A DNA stretch of 64,000 nt from Marinihelvus fidelis (GTDB taxonomy: Bacteria; Pseudomonadota; Gammaproteobacteria; Xanthomonadales; SZUA-36): assembly GCF_008725655.1 (NCBI RefSeq), contig NZ_VYXP01000003.1, forward strand, positions 372,001-436,000. The letters run 5' to 3'. How positions within the stretch are numbered: the first letter of the stretch is position 1; the number at the start of each line of letters is the position of its first letter. Below, one piece after another: positions 1 to 10,188 of the stretch. Under the pieces are notes generated by a model. The model worked only from the letters and a program-made list of their open reading frames with translations, made no database searches and was not told where the DNA came from. A program made the position numbers and the translations under genes.

Positions 1-664
1 CCATCGTGCCCTGCTCGGCCGCCTGGCGGGCGATGGCGATGAGTTCTTCCCCGCTCATGTCCACGGGGCCTGTCACCGGCACGCGGTATGGGTCCAGCGT
101 GGCCATGTCGGGCACCACCGCCCCACCACCGATCTTGATACCGATAAACATCGGCTCGATCGCGTCCAGGTAGACCTTGCCGCCGGCGGTCTGGTCAAAG
201 CAGGTCGCGGTGAAGGTTCTTTGCTTCAGGCCATCCACGGCCTCCAGGAAGGTGTTCGCCAGCTCAACCCGGGCGGTGATCTCCTCCACGCTCATGGTGT
301 CGAGATCCGACCATTCGCTGACCCACTCACGGTTCGGCAGCGAGCCGCGGCAGGCATGGAACAGCGTGTGGTTGCCCAGCTCATGACCATTGGCGGCGGC
401 CGCGCGCCAGTCACCGATGCGATCGCGCATGGCGGCGCTGGCCGGCACCACGTAGAACGAACCTTTCAGGCCGTGGCGGTCCAGCTGCGGAATGGCCACG
501 TCCAGCTGGGTGTTCAGCGCATCGTCGTAGGCCAGGCTGATGGCCGCGCGCTGGCCGCCGGGCCATTGATAACCAGTGTCATCATTCACTTGACCAGCCT
601 GCAGGCAGGCGGCCCACGGCACCAGCGCGGTGACAAGCAGGAAAAACCGTACAGTGTGTTTCAT
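1..664 (-). CDS. Polysaccharide deacetylase family protein (3' end outside window)
   Basis: Reading leftward from the ATG at 662-664 gives an open frame that runs off the window edge, so the C-terminus is missing. The protein begins with a signal peptide (MKHTVRFFLLVTALVPWAAC) and then shows NodB-domain motifs: SLAYDDALN near residue 45, in the place of the usual TFDD catalytic/metal motif, and GHELGNHTLFH near residue 95, which holds the H-T-x-x-H zinc ligands. The family removes acetyl groups from GlcNAc or xylan polymers, usually in the periplasm or outside. A GGAG ribosome site lies about ten bases before the ATG. The Cys at the end of the hydrophobic stretch could make it a lipoprotein, but the lipobox is poor. 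The substrate cannot be read from this sequence. Confidence 0.85.
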   Translation of the reverse strand, partial: MKHTVRFFLLVTALVPWAACLQAGQVNDDTGYQWPGGQRAAISLAYDDALNTQLDVAIPQLDRHGLKGSFYVVPASAAMRDRIGDWRAAAANGHELGNHTLFHACRGSLPNREWVSEWSDLDTMSVEEITARVELANTFLEAVDGLKQRTFTATCFDQTAGGKVYLDAIEPMFIGIKIGGGAVVPDMATLDPYRVPVTGPVDMSGEELIAIARQAAEQGTM

Positions 665-723
665 CGTTGTTCACTCCAGGGGGGGACGCCATGAATCCGC
701 GTCCGAATTGAGTTGACCTTCTT

Positions 724-742
724 AATGAGAATAGTTATCATT
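724..742. promoter_or_regulatory. Fur-box-like site
   Basis: The 19-mer AATGAGAATAGTTATCATT has two 9-base arms around a central A that match as an inverted repeat at 7 of 9 positions. It closely resembles the classical Fur consensus (GATAATGATAATCATTATC type). It lies between the divergent deacetylase and DUF2061 genes, 36 bases before the DUF2061 start. Iron regulation of either gene is inference. Confidence 0.6.
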
Positions 743-778
743 TGCATTAACGCGCTTCAGACCCATGGACGATCGACA

Positions 779-1000
779 ATGCATACGACACTCAAAACTG
801 CGACGTTTGCCGTGACACACTTCAGCGTGGCATTTGTTGTTGCCTGGCTGCTGACTGGCAGTTTAGTCATCGGTGGACTGGTCGCCCTGGTTGAACCCGC
901 CGTCAACACCGTGGCCTACGCCATACACGAAAAACTGTGGTCACGTGTCCGTCCTTCACCGCCACCGAAGTCAACCGGGTTTTCTGTCAACGCGGGGTAA
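779..1000 (+). CDS. DUF2061 small membrane protein
   Basis: A 73-residue protein starting MHTTLKTATFAVTHFSVAF. It has one or two hydrophobic segments (residues about 8-45) and the family pattern KTATF...WLLTGSL...EPAVNTVAYAIHEKLW. DUF2061 proteins are short predicted inner-membrane proteins of unknown function. I chose the ATG at 779 over an in-frame ATG at 713 because the family begins here and the earlier start would place the Fur-like box inside the gene. The last 30 bases overlap the end of the convergent nnrS gene. Iron-responsive expression is possible given the upstream site, but unproven. Confidence 0.75.
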   Translation: MHTTLKTATFAVTHFSVAFVVAWLLTGSLVIGGLVALVEPAVNTVAYAIHEKLWSRVRPSPPPKSTGFSVNAG

Positions 1001-2143
1001 CAACAGCACCGGCGCGTAGACCAGTACAAACAGCCCATAGGCAAACACCCATAGTCCTCCGGCCAGGTGAATGGCCGGCGAATATTCCAGCATGCCGGTG
1101 GAACTGGCGAAGACACGGACCGCGACCGCCAGGGTCAGTGCAATGTAGGCGACGACAATTCGCTTTCCGACTTTCAGTGGCCGCCCCGTATGGCCCAGGG
1201 CGGCGCGAGTCATCACGGCCAGAATCATCATGCCGGCGGCTCCCGCGCCCAACGCATGGAGCCACTGCCCCGCCCAGGCGACGCCACTGGCGATCGATAC
1301 CGCGTGCAGCAGCAACCCAATGGGTATCCACGCATAAGCCAGGTGAAGCACCCAAACTATCGGCATGCGCAGGGTCTTCACTCCTTGCCAGCCCAGCATG
1401 CGTACGCCGTGCAGTCCCGCCGCCAACGCGGCGATGACGGCCGTAATCATGGCGACGGGTGATATCGCTACGGCAATCGCCCAGGCCACCGTCGCGGCAA
1501 TCGTGCAACGAGCCAGAACAGCCGGTGAGCGCATGGTTGTTTCAATTCCCGATCCACGCAGGGCGTTCCCAGTAAATGCAGGGACGATGCGCCCACCGAT
1601 GACCGTGATTAGCACCATTACCAGGCCCAGCGCGCCACGCAGGGCCATTGCGCATAGCATGGGCTGGGACATCCAGGTCCCGTACAGGAACACCGCGTCC
1701 AGTAGCCAGAACGCCAGGAGCACAAGCAACAGCGGCCGGTTCCGATTGGCGGTACGCGCCAGGCTGGGCCCAATCAGGATGGCCAGCCCGGGCAAGAAAG
1801 CCAGTTCGAACAATGCGACCAGGGCCAGCGGCAACACATCGCCCATGAAAAATGCCAATCGCCCGATCAGCCAGGCCACGGTCAAAACGACCAGCGGCCA
1901 GCCTCCAAACCCCTTCTGCCCGGTCCAGCTGGGTACCGCGGTGAGCATGAAACCGGCGATCGCCGCGCCGATGAAACCGAAAATCATTTCATGACCATGC
2001 CAGTACATGGCCGGCTGCCCGAAGAACGCGCGGTCAGACGACGGCCAGCTCGACACCCACAGCAGGATCGCGACGACGGCATACACCCCCGCGAGCAGGA
2101 AAAAGGGGCGAAACCCGTATGCGAAAGGTACCCAGCGTTTCAT
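971..2143 (-). CDS. nnrS: NnrS family haem-copper membrane protein
   Basis: A 390-residue polytopic membrane protein with about twelve hydrophobic segments. It begins MKRWVPFAYGFRPFFLLAG and contains YWHGHEMIFGF and RAALGHTGRPL, motifs typical of NnrS. NnrS proteins are haem- and copper-containing membrane proteins linked to nitric-oxide stress and denitrification regulons. A longer frame extends upstream to 2326, but it would lie inside the next gene and has no NnrS-like residues, so the ATG at 2143 is preferred. The oxidoreductase gene ends 13 bases upstream, so the two may be co-transcribed. No denitrification enzymes are in the window. Confidence 0.85.
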   Translation of the reverse strand: MKRWVPFAYGFRPFFLLAGVYAVVAILLWVSSWPSSDRAFFGQPAMYWHGHEMIFGFIGAAIAGFMLTAVPSWTGQKGFGGWPLVVLTVAWLIGRLAFFMGDVLPLALVALFELAFLPGLAILIGPSLARTANRNRPLLLVLLAFWLLDAVFLYGTWMSQPMLCAMALRGALGLVMVLITVIGGRIVPAFTGNALRGSGIETTMRSPAVLARCTIAATVAWAIAVAISPVAMITAVIAALAAGLHGVRMLGWQGVKTLRMPIVWVLHLAYAWIPIGLLLHAVSIASGVAWAGQWLHALGAGAAGMMILAVMTRAALGHTGRPLKVGKRIVVAYIALTLAVAVRVFASSTGMLEYSPAIHLAGGLWVFAYGLFVLVYAPVLLLPRVDRKPG

Positions 2144-2156
2144 ACCCGGGTCGTCT

Positions 2157-3167
2157 TCATGATGCGGTCGGCGATTCCCACCGGCCGGATTCCGCGCTAT
2201 GCACCAAGGCGTCGATGACCGCCATGTTGGCCACCGCATCGTCCAGCGGCGTTGGCGCCAGCGTATCGTCCAGCACGGCGCGCGCGAAGGCGTCGCCCTG
2301 CAGGGTGTACTGGTCGCAGGCATCAAAGGTCAGCGTTTCAGCACCTGAACCATCGTGAAGCCACGCCGTGCAGGCCCTGTCCGGCGGCGCGTTGAACGGT
2401 ATCTCGATCTCCAGCCGCCCTGTTGTTCCCACCGCCAGCATTCGCTGGTACGGCGCCGCCTGGGTGCTGCAGGTAAACGCAGATGTACCGGCCTCGAACT
2501 GGAGCACCCCGGCCGTCAGCCGGTCCACGCCGAAGCGCGGATCGCGATCCATCGTGGCCATCACCCGCAGCGGCTCGGCCCCGAACAGGAAGCGGGACAG
2601 GGACACGTTGTAGCAGCCGATATCCATCAGTGCTCCGCCACCGATCGCCGCGTGGTTACGAATGTTGTCCGGGTCGTCGTTGAAATAGGAAAACCATGAC
2701 TGGATCGCACGCAACTCGCCCAGGCCACCATCGGCCACCCGTGCCTTCGCCGCCTGCCACTGCGGGTGGAACCGGTACATGAAGGCTTCCATCACTTTCA
2801 GGTCGGGGCGTGACCGGGTCGCGTCGACCAGGGCCCGGGCCTGGTTGGCATCCAGCGCGATGGGCTTTTCGCACAGCACATGCTTTCCGGCCTCGATCGC
2901 GCGAACGGTCCACGGCACGTGCATGTGATTAGGCAGCGGGATGTAGATGGCGTCGATATCCCGGTCGACCAGCAACGCTTCATAGCTGCCATGGGCGGTG
3001 GCAATACCCAGTGCCGAGGCCGCGGCCCGGGCAGAATCCGGGTTTCGCGAAGCGATCGCCCTGACGTCGCCATACCGGCTGGCCTGCAGCGCCGGTATGA
3101 CTTTTTCTATACCGATGCGGGCGGTGCTGAGCACGCCCCAGCGGACTTTTCGTGTCGGATCACTCAT
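2157..3167 (-). CDS. Gfo/Idh/MocA family oxidoreductase
   Basis: A 336-residue NAD(P)-dependent oxidoreductase. The N-terminal Rossmann fold starts RWGVLSTARIGIEKVIPAL (residues 7-25), the AGKHVLCEKPIALD motif with the conserved EKP lysine is near residue 95, and the C-terminal alpha/beta domain has GGGALMDIGCYNV near 180. The family acts on sugars, inositols and related alcohols. The substrate is not evident. The start at 3167 (MSDPTRKVRW) is preferred over an in-frame ATG 36 bases upstream because it sits directly before the Rossmann strand. It is divergent from pgm across a 106-base gap that contains a 12-bp palindrome (CATCCGCGGATG, 3216-3227). Confidence 0.85.
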   Translation of the reverse strand: MSDPTRKVRWGVLSTARIGIEKVIPALQASRYGDVRAIASRNPDSARAAASALGIATAHGSYEALLVDRDIDAIYIPLPNHMHVPWTVRAIEAGKHVLCEKPIALDANQARALVDATRSRPDLKVMEAFMYRFHPQWQAAKARVADGGLGELRAIQSWFSYFNDDPDNIRNHAAIGGGALMDIGCYNVSLSRFLFGAEPLRVMATMDRDPRFGVDRLTAGVLQFEAGTSAFTCSTQAAPYQRMLAVGTTGRLEIEIPFNAPPDRACTAWLHDGSGAETLTFDACDQYTLQGDAFARAVLDDTLAPTPLDDAVANMAVIDALVHSAESGRWESPTAS

Positions 3168-3273
3168 TCCGGCACCATACACCTGCCGCTTCCGGCACTG
3201 CAATCACGCAGCGGTCATCCGCGGATGTTACATTGAAGGCCCGTTCACAATTGCCCTGGTTTGACGCTTAAAC

Positions 3274-4933
<1,660 letters not shown>

Positions 4934-4944
<11 letters not shown>

Positions 4945-5121
4945 CGGGTGACGGGTGACGCGTGACGCGTGACGCGTGACGCGTGACGCGAAGAATACAG
5001 GCCACTTGGAAGGCCGCGCACTGAAAACCGCTGGCCCCTCCTGGCTCGACCACTCCCCGGGCACGCGCGCCCGCCAGGCACGCTCCGCGTTACGCGTCAC
5101 GCGTCACCCGTCACGCGTCAC
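4934..5121. repeat. Opposing runs of a 7-bp repeat (GTGACGC / GCGTCAC)
   Basis: Eight tandem copies of GTGACGC or close variants occupy 4934-4989, starting inside the last codons of pgm. Five tandem copies of the reverse complement GCGTCAC occupy 5087-5121 and run into the last codon of the VOC gene. About 97 bases separate the two runs. The arms could pair into a long imperfect stem between two convergent genes. The tract may act as a bidirectional transcription end, or it may be a slippage-prone microsatellite or mobile-repeat remnant. Confidence 0.85.
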
Positions 5122-5489
5122 CCCACGTGTTGGTCGACGAGGATGGGGTTGCCGTCGGGGTCGACCACGACGAAGCTGGCGGGGCCGGTGGTTGACTCGT
5201 CGGCTTCGTTGGCGAATTCGATGCCCTGGGCCTTCAGCTGTTTTTGTAACTCGCGCACATCGGTGAAGCCATCGATGGTCTCACACTGCTGGGTCCAGCC
5301 GGGGTTGAAAGTCAGGATGTTGTTGTCGAACATGCCCTGGAACAGGCCGATGACGGTGTCGCCGTTGCGCATCATCTGGTAGTGCTCACCGTCGCCGGCG
5401 AACGGCTCGAAACCGAATTTTTCATAGAACGCGCGTGAAGCGGCCAGGTCCCTGACCGCCAGGCTGATGGAAAATGCGCCGAGTTGCAT
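5118..5489 (-). CDS. VOC (glyoxalase/bleomycin-resistance fold) family protein
   Basis: A 123-residue single-domain protein. It opens with the beta-alpha-beta unit [25 protein letters not shown] and closes with [17 protein letters not shown], the pattern of the vicinal-oxygen-chelate superfamily. Members include glyoxalases, dioxygenases and antibiotic-binding proteins. This short form gives no substrate. Its last bases overlap the inverted heptamer tract. It follows the alpha/beta hydrolase on the same strand with a 58-base gap and could be the last gene of that operon. Confidence 0.75.
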   Translation of the reverse strand: MQLGAFSISLAVRDLAASRAFYEKFGFEPFAGDGEHYQMMRNGDTVIGLFQGMFDNNILTFNPGWTQQCETIDGFTDVRELQKQLKAQGIEFANEADESTTGPASFVVVDPDGNPILVDQHVG

Positions 5490-5547
5490 GGGCTATCTCC
5501 TGTTTGAAAGATGCCCCATGAATAGTCGAATGAGACCCCGCTGTCCA

Positions 5548-6441
5548 TCACAGCCGCGCCAGGAAGGCATCGATGGCCGCGCGCGACACCGGCTCGTCCA
5601 GCGTGGGGGCGTGGCCGCGGTTGGGGACCTCGACGACATCCAGGTCCGGCTTGATGGCCTTCATTCCTTCCACCGTCTCCTCCGCGACCAGGTCGGAGAT
5701 GCCGCCCTTGAGCAACAGGACCGGCATGGTCATCTTGCGGAAGTTGTCCCAGGGCGACAGGTTAAGGCCCTTGAGACGGCGCACACCAAGCTTTTGCAGG
5801 AACCGAATCAACCCCATCGACTTGGCCATGTGCCGTAGCGCGTCACCAATCTTGCGGTCATAATCCGGGGCCACCTGGCCATCGGCGGTCTCGCGCCAGG
5901 CCAGGCGCGCCTGCTCATCCCAGAACGCATCGTCCTGATCCGGGTAGGCGATTTCGTAGTTCTGCCTGGCCAGCGTCGCGGCCGCGGCCCAGTCAGGCTG
6001 GGCAGGTGTTCGGCCCGCATACTCCAGGATTCGTTCCAGTGCCGCCGGCGCCACTTCCGGGCCCACGTCATTCATGACCACGCCGCGCATGCGCTGCGGC
6101 TGCTGGTCGGCCATGATCATCGCCATCAGGCCACCCAGCGACGTGCCGATAATGGCCGCGGACTCGATACCCAGCGTGTCCATCAGCGTCCAGGTATCGC
6201 GCACGTACGTGGGCGGCAGGTATTGCTTCCACTTCGGGTCATGGGCCGAGCGGCCGCGGCCGCGCAGGTCCGGCGTCAGCACCCGCCAGCGGCCTGAAAG
6301 GTGTTCGGCCAGGCCCTGGAAATCCTTGCTGTTGCGGGTCAGGCCGGGCAGGCAGATGACGGTATCGTCACCGCCGCCGTATTCGCGATAGAAAAGCTCC
6401 AGCCCATCGTGCGAAGTGTAGGTGTGCTCGGTGGCGGTCAT
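5548..6441 (-). CDS. Alpha/beta hydrolase
   Basis: A 297-residue alpha/beta hydrolase with CLPGLTRNSKDF (oxyanion loop), LTPDLRGRGRS, the nucleophile elbow GTSLGG near residue 110, and the catalytic His in NRGHAPTLDEP near the C-terminus. It has no signal peptide, so it should be cytoplasmic. Its start overlaps the acyl-CoA ligase stop by four bases (ATGA), which implies translational coupling. From context it may hydrolyse imported 3-hydroxybutyrate oligomers or a CoA ester. That is inference; the fold alone does not fix the substrate. Confidence 0.8.
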   Translation of the reverse strand: MTATEHTYTSHDGLELFYREYGGGDDTVICLPGLTRNSKDFQGLAEHLSGRWRVLTPDLRGRGRSAHDPKWKQYLPPTYVRDTWTLMDTLGIESAAIIGTSLGGLMAMIMADQQPQRMRGVVMNDVGPEVAPAALERILEYAGRTPAQPDWAAAATLARQNYEIAYPDQDDAFWDEQARLAWRETADGQVAPDYDRKIGDALRHMAKSMGLIRFLQKLGVRRLKGLNLSPWDNFRKMTMPVLLLKGGISDLVAEETVEGMKAIKPDLDVVEVPNRGHAPTLDEPVSRAAIDAFLARL

Positions 6442-8030
6442 GTCTGTTCCTCGTGGTGATCAGCCTGGCCCAGCCAGTGGCGATAACGGTCGCGAAGTTC
6501 GCGCTTCAGCACCTTGCCGTTGGCGTTTCGCGGCAGCGCATCGATCAATTCAACCCCGGCCAGGCGTTGGTGTTTACCGACCCGGGTGTTGGTCCAGTCA
6601 CGCAGGGCGTGGGCCTGGGCGGGTTCGTCGTTTGCGACGACCAGCGCCAGCGGTGTCTCTCCCCAGCGCGGACAGGGGATGCCCACCACGGCGACCTCGC
6701 CGACGGCCGGGTGCCCGAGCATGACGTGCTCGATATCGGCCGGGTAGACGTTCTGTCCGCCGGAAATCAGCAGGTCCTTCTTGCGGTCGACCAGGTACAG
6801 GTAACCCTGCTCGTCGATTCGACCGATGTCGCCGGTGCGTAGCCAGTGGCGGCCGGCCTGGTCCACCCAGCGGGCTTCAAGGCTGGCGTCGGGCCGTTCA
6901 TGGTAGCCCGCCATCAGGTGGCGACAGCGACCGACGATCTCGCCCGGCTGGCCCGGCTCGCAGGGCCTATCGTTGTCATCGAGGATCAGCAGGTCAACAC
7001 CCATGAGCGGTTTGCCGACACTGTCGGGGCGCTCGCGTGCCTGCTCCGGCTCCAGCGTGGTGATCACGCCCTCTGTCAGGCCGTACAGCTCAATCAACTG
7101 CGGCGCCAGCCGGTCCATGACTTCCAGTTTCAGCGTCGGCGGCAGTGGAGATCCACAGCACATCAAGCTCTTGATAGATGACAGGTCATGGTCCGCAAAT
7201 GCCGGTTCATCGACAATGCGCTGGAACTGCAACGGCACCATGGCCGAATGCGTCACACCATGGCGTTCAACCGCCTGCAGCCAGGCCGCCGCGTCGAAGG
7301 CCGGCATCACCACCACTGTGCCGCCGACCAGCAGGCTGATGCCCATGCCCACCCAGGAAATATTCGAGAACAGCCCGATGGCGCAGAGGTTGACGGCCGC
7401 GCGGTCATAACGCAGCGCCAGCGCCAGGTCGTAGAACCAGTCCAGGCGGCGGCGATGGGTATGGACAATACCCTTGGGCTGGCCCGTGGTGCCGGAGGAG
7501 TAAATGATGTTGCAGGCATCGTCGTCGCGCAGCAGCACGGCCGGGTCGGTGTTGTCCTGCGATGCACGCCAGCCGGCGAAATCACGCCACCCGTCACGGG
7601 CCGCCCCGGTAGTGAACCAGCCTTCCGCCAGGACGCTGGCCATTTGGATGCGCTCGGCGTCCAACCGCGGCGCATGGTCGTCACTGGTGATCACTACGCG
7701 GGCGCCGGCATCGTTGATCATGGCCACCAGGCCCAGGTCGGCGACCATGGTGTTCAGGGGGACGGCGACAAAACCACCCACCACGGCGCCGAACATGGCC
7801 ACGACCATGTCGTCACTGTTGCTCATCAGGACGGCGACACGGTCTCCGCGTTCGAGGCCCATGGCGGCCAGGCCATTGGCGACCTGGCAGGTACGGCGGA
7901 AAAATTCCGGCCAGTCGAGCACTTTCTCACCGAAGATGACGGCGGGTCGACCTGGCAGCCAACGCGCGTTCATGGCCAGCACTTCCGGCAGCAGCGGGGC
8001 CGGCGAATCGAACCCCTGGAGGTCAGTCAC
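6438..8030 (-). CDS. AMP-forming acyl-CoA synthetase
   Basis: About 530 residues of the ANL adenylating superfamily. The P-loop-like IYSSGTTGQPKGIVHTH is near residue 160, the ELYGLTEG core motif near 290, WLRTGDIGRIDEQGYLYLVDR near 400, and the C-terminal NANGKVLKREL holds the catalytic lysine. It ligates a carboxylic acid to CoA with ATP giving AMP and PPi. I chose the GTG at 8030, which has a GGTGGGA ribosome-like site and clears the upstream gene. An in-frame start at 8072 would overlap that gene by 23 bases. Its place beside a 3-hydroxybutyrate dehydrogenase suggests acetoacetate or 3-hydroxybutyrate as substrate, by inference. Confidence 0.8.
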   Translation of the reverse strand: MTDLQGFDSPAPLLPEVLAMNARWLPGRPAVIFGEKVLDWPEFFRRTCQVANGLAAMGLERGDRVAVLMSNSDDMVVAMFGAVVGGFVAVPLNTMVADLGLVAMINDAGARVVITSDDHAPRLDAERIQMASVLAEGWFTTGAARDGWRDFAGWRASQDNTDPAVLLRDDDACNIIYSSGTTGQPKGIVHTHRRRLDWFYDLALALRYDRAAVNLCAIGLFSNISWVGMGISLLVGGTVVVMPAFDAAAWLQAVERHGVTHSAMVPLQFQRIVDEPAFADHDLSSIKSLMCCGSPLPPTLKLEVMDRLAPQLIELYGLTEGVITTLEPEQARERPDSVGKPLMGVDLLILDDNDRPCEPGQPGEIVGRCRHLMAGYHERPDASLEARWVDQAGRHWLRTGDIGRIDEQGYLYLVDRKKDLLISGGQNVYPADIEHVMLGHPAVGEVAVVGIPCPRWGETPLALVVANDEPAQAHALRDWTNTRVGKHQRLAGVELIDALPRNANGKVLKRELRDRYRHWLGQADHHEEQT

Positions 8031-8049
8031 CGTCCCACCACCATGCCAG

Positions 8050-8853
8050 TCATCGTGCCGTCCAGCCACCATCCATGGGCAGCACCGTGCCGGTCACGGA
8101 AGCCGCGCCGTCGCCAGCCAGCCAGGCGACCATCGAGGCGACCTCGTCGACACTGATCAGTCGCCGCGTGGGCTGGGCCACCAGCATCACGTCGCGCACC
8201 ACGTCGTCTTCGGAGATCCCGCGCGCCTTTGCCGTGTCGGCAACCTGCCCGCGCACCAGCGGCGTGTCGACATACCCCGGCGCAATAGCGTTCACGGTGA
8301 TGCCCTGCTCGGCCACTTCCAGCGCCACCGTCTTGGTCAAACCGGCCACGCCATGCTTGGCGGCCACGTACGCCGCCTTGTACGGTGAGGCCCGCAGCGC
8401 GTGCGCGGAGGCGATATTGATGACGCGGCCATGCCCCGCATCGATCATGCCCGGCAGCGCACAGCGGATGGTGTGGAACACCGCAGAGAGGTTGATGGCG
8501 ATGATGGCGTCCCAGCGATCGACGGGGAAGTCCTGCACCGGGGACACGAACTGGATACCTGCGTTGTTGACCAGGATATCGATCGCACCGCGCGCGCGCT
8601 GCGCCGCCGTCACCATGGCCTCGATCTGCGCCACGTCCAGCAGGTCCGCCGGCACGTGGTCCGCCTCGGGCGCGCCGGCTTCCACCAGGTCCTGGGTCAA
8701 TTCGGCGATATCCTCTGCCTCGCCAAGCCCGCTGAAAGACAGGCGGCAGCCATGGCGTGCCAGCGCCATTGCAATGCCCAGGCCGATGCCGGACGTCGCC
8801 CCGGTCACCAGGGCATGCCGCCCCTCCAGTTCACTGGCCGAAGTACCCATCAT
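8050..8853 (-). CDS. Short-chain dehydrogenase, 3-hydroxybutyrate dehydrogenase-like
   Basis: A 267-residue classical SDR. It has the cofactor loop VTGATSGIGLGIA (near 20), NNAGIQFVSPVQDFP (near 98), the catalytic Ser in NIASAHAL, the YKAAYVAAKHG active-site Tyr/Lys (near 165) and APGYVDTPLV. NNAGIQFV with AHALRASPYKAAYVAAKHG is characteristic of D-3-hydroxybutyrate dehydrogenases, which oxidise 3-hydroxybutyrate to acetoacetate with NAD. Two adjacent ATGs (8853, 8850) are possible; the first overlaps the MFS stop as ATGA. Its position between the carrier and the ligase fits 3-hydroxybutyrate use. Confidence 0.8.
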   Translation of the reverse strand: MMGTSASELEGRHALVTGATSGIGLGIAMALARHGCRLSFSGLGEAEDIAELTQDLVEAGAPEADHVPADLLDVAQIEAMVTAAQRARGAIDILVNNAGIQFVSPVQDFPVDRWDAIIAINLSAVFHTIRCALPGMIDAGHGRVINIASAHALRASPYKAAYVAAKHGVAGLTKTVALEVAEQGITVNAIAPGYVDTPLVRGQVADTAKARGISEDDVVRDVMLVAQPTRRLISVDEVASMVAWLAGDGAASVTGTVLPMDGGWTAR

Positions 8854-10130
8854 TCCTCCCAGTCGCGCTCGATCCAGCGCGCTGACAGAAGGAACAGCGC
8901 CGCCGCAGCCACGTAGAAGCCGGTGCCGGCCACGATGGACCACCGCAGCGCGTCTTCACCCAGGCGGGTCGTGAGCATGTCCGACAATGCACCAATCAGC
9001 CACGTCCCCAGGCCAATGCCCAGGAGATTGTTGACGAACAGGAACACCGCCGAGGCCGTGGCGCGCATTTCGGCACGCACCAGTTGCTGCACGGTGGACA
9101 TCACCGGGCCGATCCAGACCAGCCCCAGGGCGACCGGGATCAACAGCACGCACCAGGCCAGCCAGAGGGTGGGCGTGAGCACGCCCAGGATGTAGGTGGG
9201 CACCGACAGAATGAACGCAGCCGCCGGAATAGTCACGAACCTTGTCCGGTTGGTCGCGCCGTAGCGATCCCCCAGCCAGCCACCCGCCCACATGCCGGCC
9301 ATGCCGCCGACCAGCAGGATGCTGCCGTAGAACAATGACGCGTCCAGAAGGGTCAGGCCATGACTGCGGACGATGAAGGACGGCATCCAGAAGAACAGGC
9401 CGTAACCCATCATCGACGAGCAGGACGCGCCCACCGAAAGCAGCCAGAAGCTCGGTTTGCGTGACAGTGCCGCGGCGATATCCCGAAGGCCGGGCGGGTT
9501 GGCAGGCCGCGGAGCGGTGTCATAGCGCCCGCGCTCCGGCTCGCGAACCAGCAGCCGGAACACCGGCGCCAGCAGCAGCCCGGCCATGCCCACTGTGAAA
9601 AAGGCCCAGCGCCAGTCGATCATGCTGGCCAGCACGCCGCCCAGGATGATGCCCAGCGCGCTGCCAATGGGAATACCGAAGGAATACGCGCTGAGCGCCC
9701 TTGCCCGCTGTCCCGGCGGATAGTAGTCCATGATCATGGAGTACGCCGGGGTCACGCCGCCGGCTTCGCCGATGCCCACGCCCAGGCGGGCCAGGAACAG
9801 GTGCCAGAACCCCTGCGCCATGCCGCAGACCGCCGTCATGGCGCTCCAGATGGCCAGCGCGCCGGTAATCACCCAGGTGCGGCTGACGCGGTCGGCCAGC
9901 ATGGCGACGGGAATACCCAGGCCGGTGTAGAACAGTGCAAAAGCCAGCCCGCCCATCAGGCCCAGCTGGCTGTCACTCAGCCCCAGGTCGGCCTTGATGG
10001 GCACGGCCAGGATGCCGACAATCTGCCGGTCAATGAAGTTGAAGGTGTACACCAGCACCAGCATGATCAGCGCCAGGGTGCGACGCTCGGCCACGCCGGG
10101 GGCCGGCTGTTCAGAAGTCACGGAAGTCAT
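8850..10130 (-). CDS. MFS transporter, spinster-like
   Basis: A 426-residue major facilitator with twelve predicted membrane segments. It has YTFNFIDRQIVGILAVPIKADLGLSDSQLGL at its N-terminus, the ADRVSR cytoplasmic loop motif, and ARLGVGIGEAGGVTPAYSMI. This N-terminal signature is typical of spinster-type MFS proteins that accompany TonB receptors and organic-acid catabolic genes. The start at 10130 (MTSVTSEQPAP) is preferred to a longer frame from 10163. It is probably the inner-membrane step for whatever the adjacent receptor imports, here proposed as hydroxybutyrate or its oligomers. Confidence 0.8.
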   Translation of the reverse strand: MTSVTSEQPAPGVAERRTLALIMLVLVYTFNFIDRQIVGILAVPIKADLGLSDSQLGLMGGLAFALFYTGLGIPVAMLADRVSRTWVITGALAIWSAMTAVCGMAQGFWHLFLARLGVGIGEAGGVTPAYSMIMDYYPPGQRARALSAYSFGIPIGSALGIILGGVLASMIDWRWAFFTVGMAGLLLAPVFRLLVREPERGRYDTAPRPANPPGLRDIAAALSRKPSFWLLSVGASCSSMMGYGLFFWMPSFIVRSHGLTLLDASLFYGSILLVGGMAGMWAGGWLGDRYGATNRTRFVTIPAAAFILSVPTYILGVLTPTLWLAWCVLLIPVALGLVWIGPVMSTVQQLVRAEMRATASAVFLFVNNLLGIGLGTWLIGALSDMLTTRLGEDALRWSIVAGTGFYVAAAALFLLSARWIERDWEE

Positions 10131-10154
10131 GATTTTTATTCTAAGCCTTTTCGT

Positions 10155-10180
10155 CCGGGCCACCCGGCCGGGTGGCCCGG
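10155..10180. repeat. Perfect 26-bp GC palindrome between receptor and MFS genes
   Basis: Positions 10155-10180 form a perfect self-complementary sequence (arm CCGGGCCACCCGG). It lies between the TonB receptor stop and the MFS start. No T-run follows on either strand, so it is not a standard intrinsic terminator. It may act as an mRNA stability or attenuation hairpin that separates expression of receptor and downstream genes. Confidence 0.7.
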
Positions 10181-10188
10181 TATCGCAA

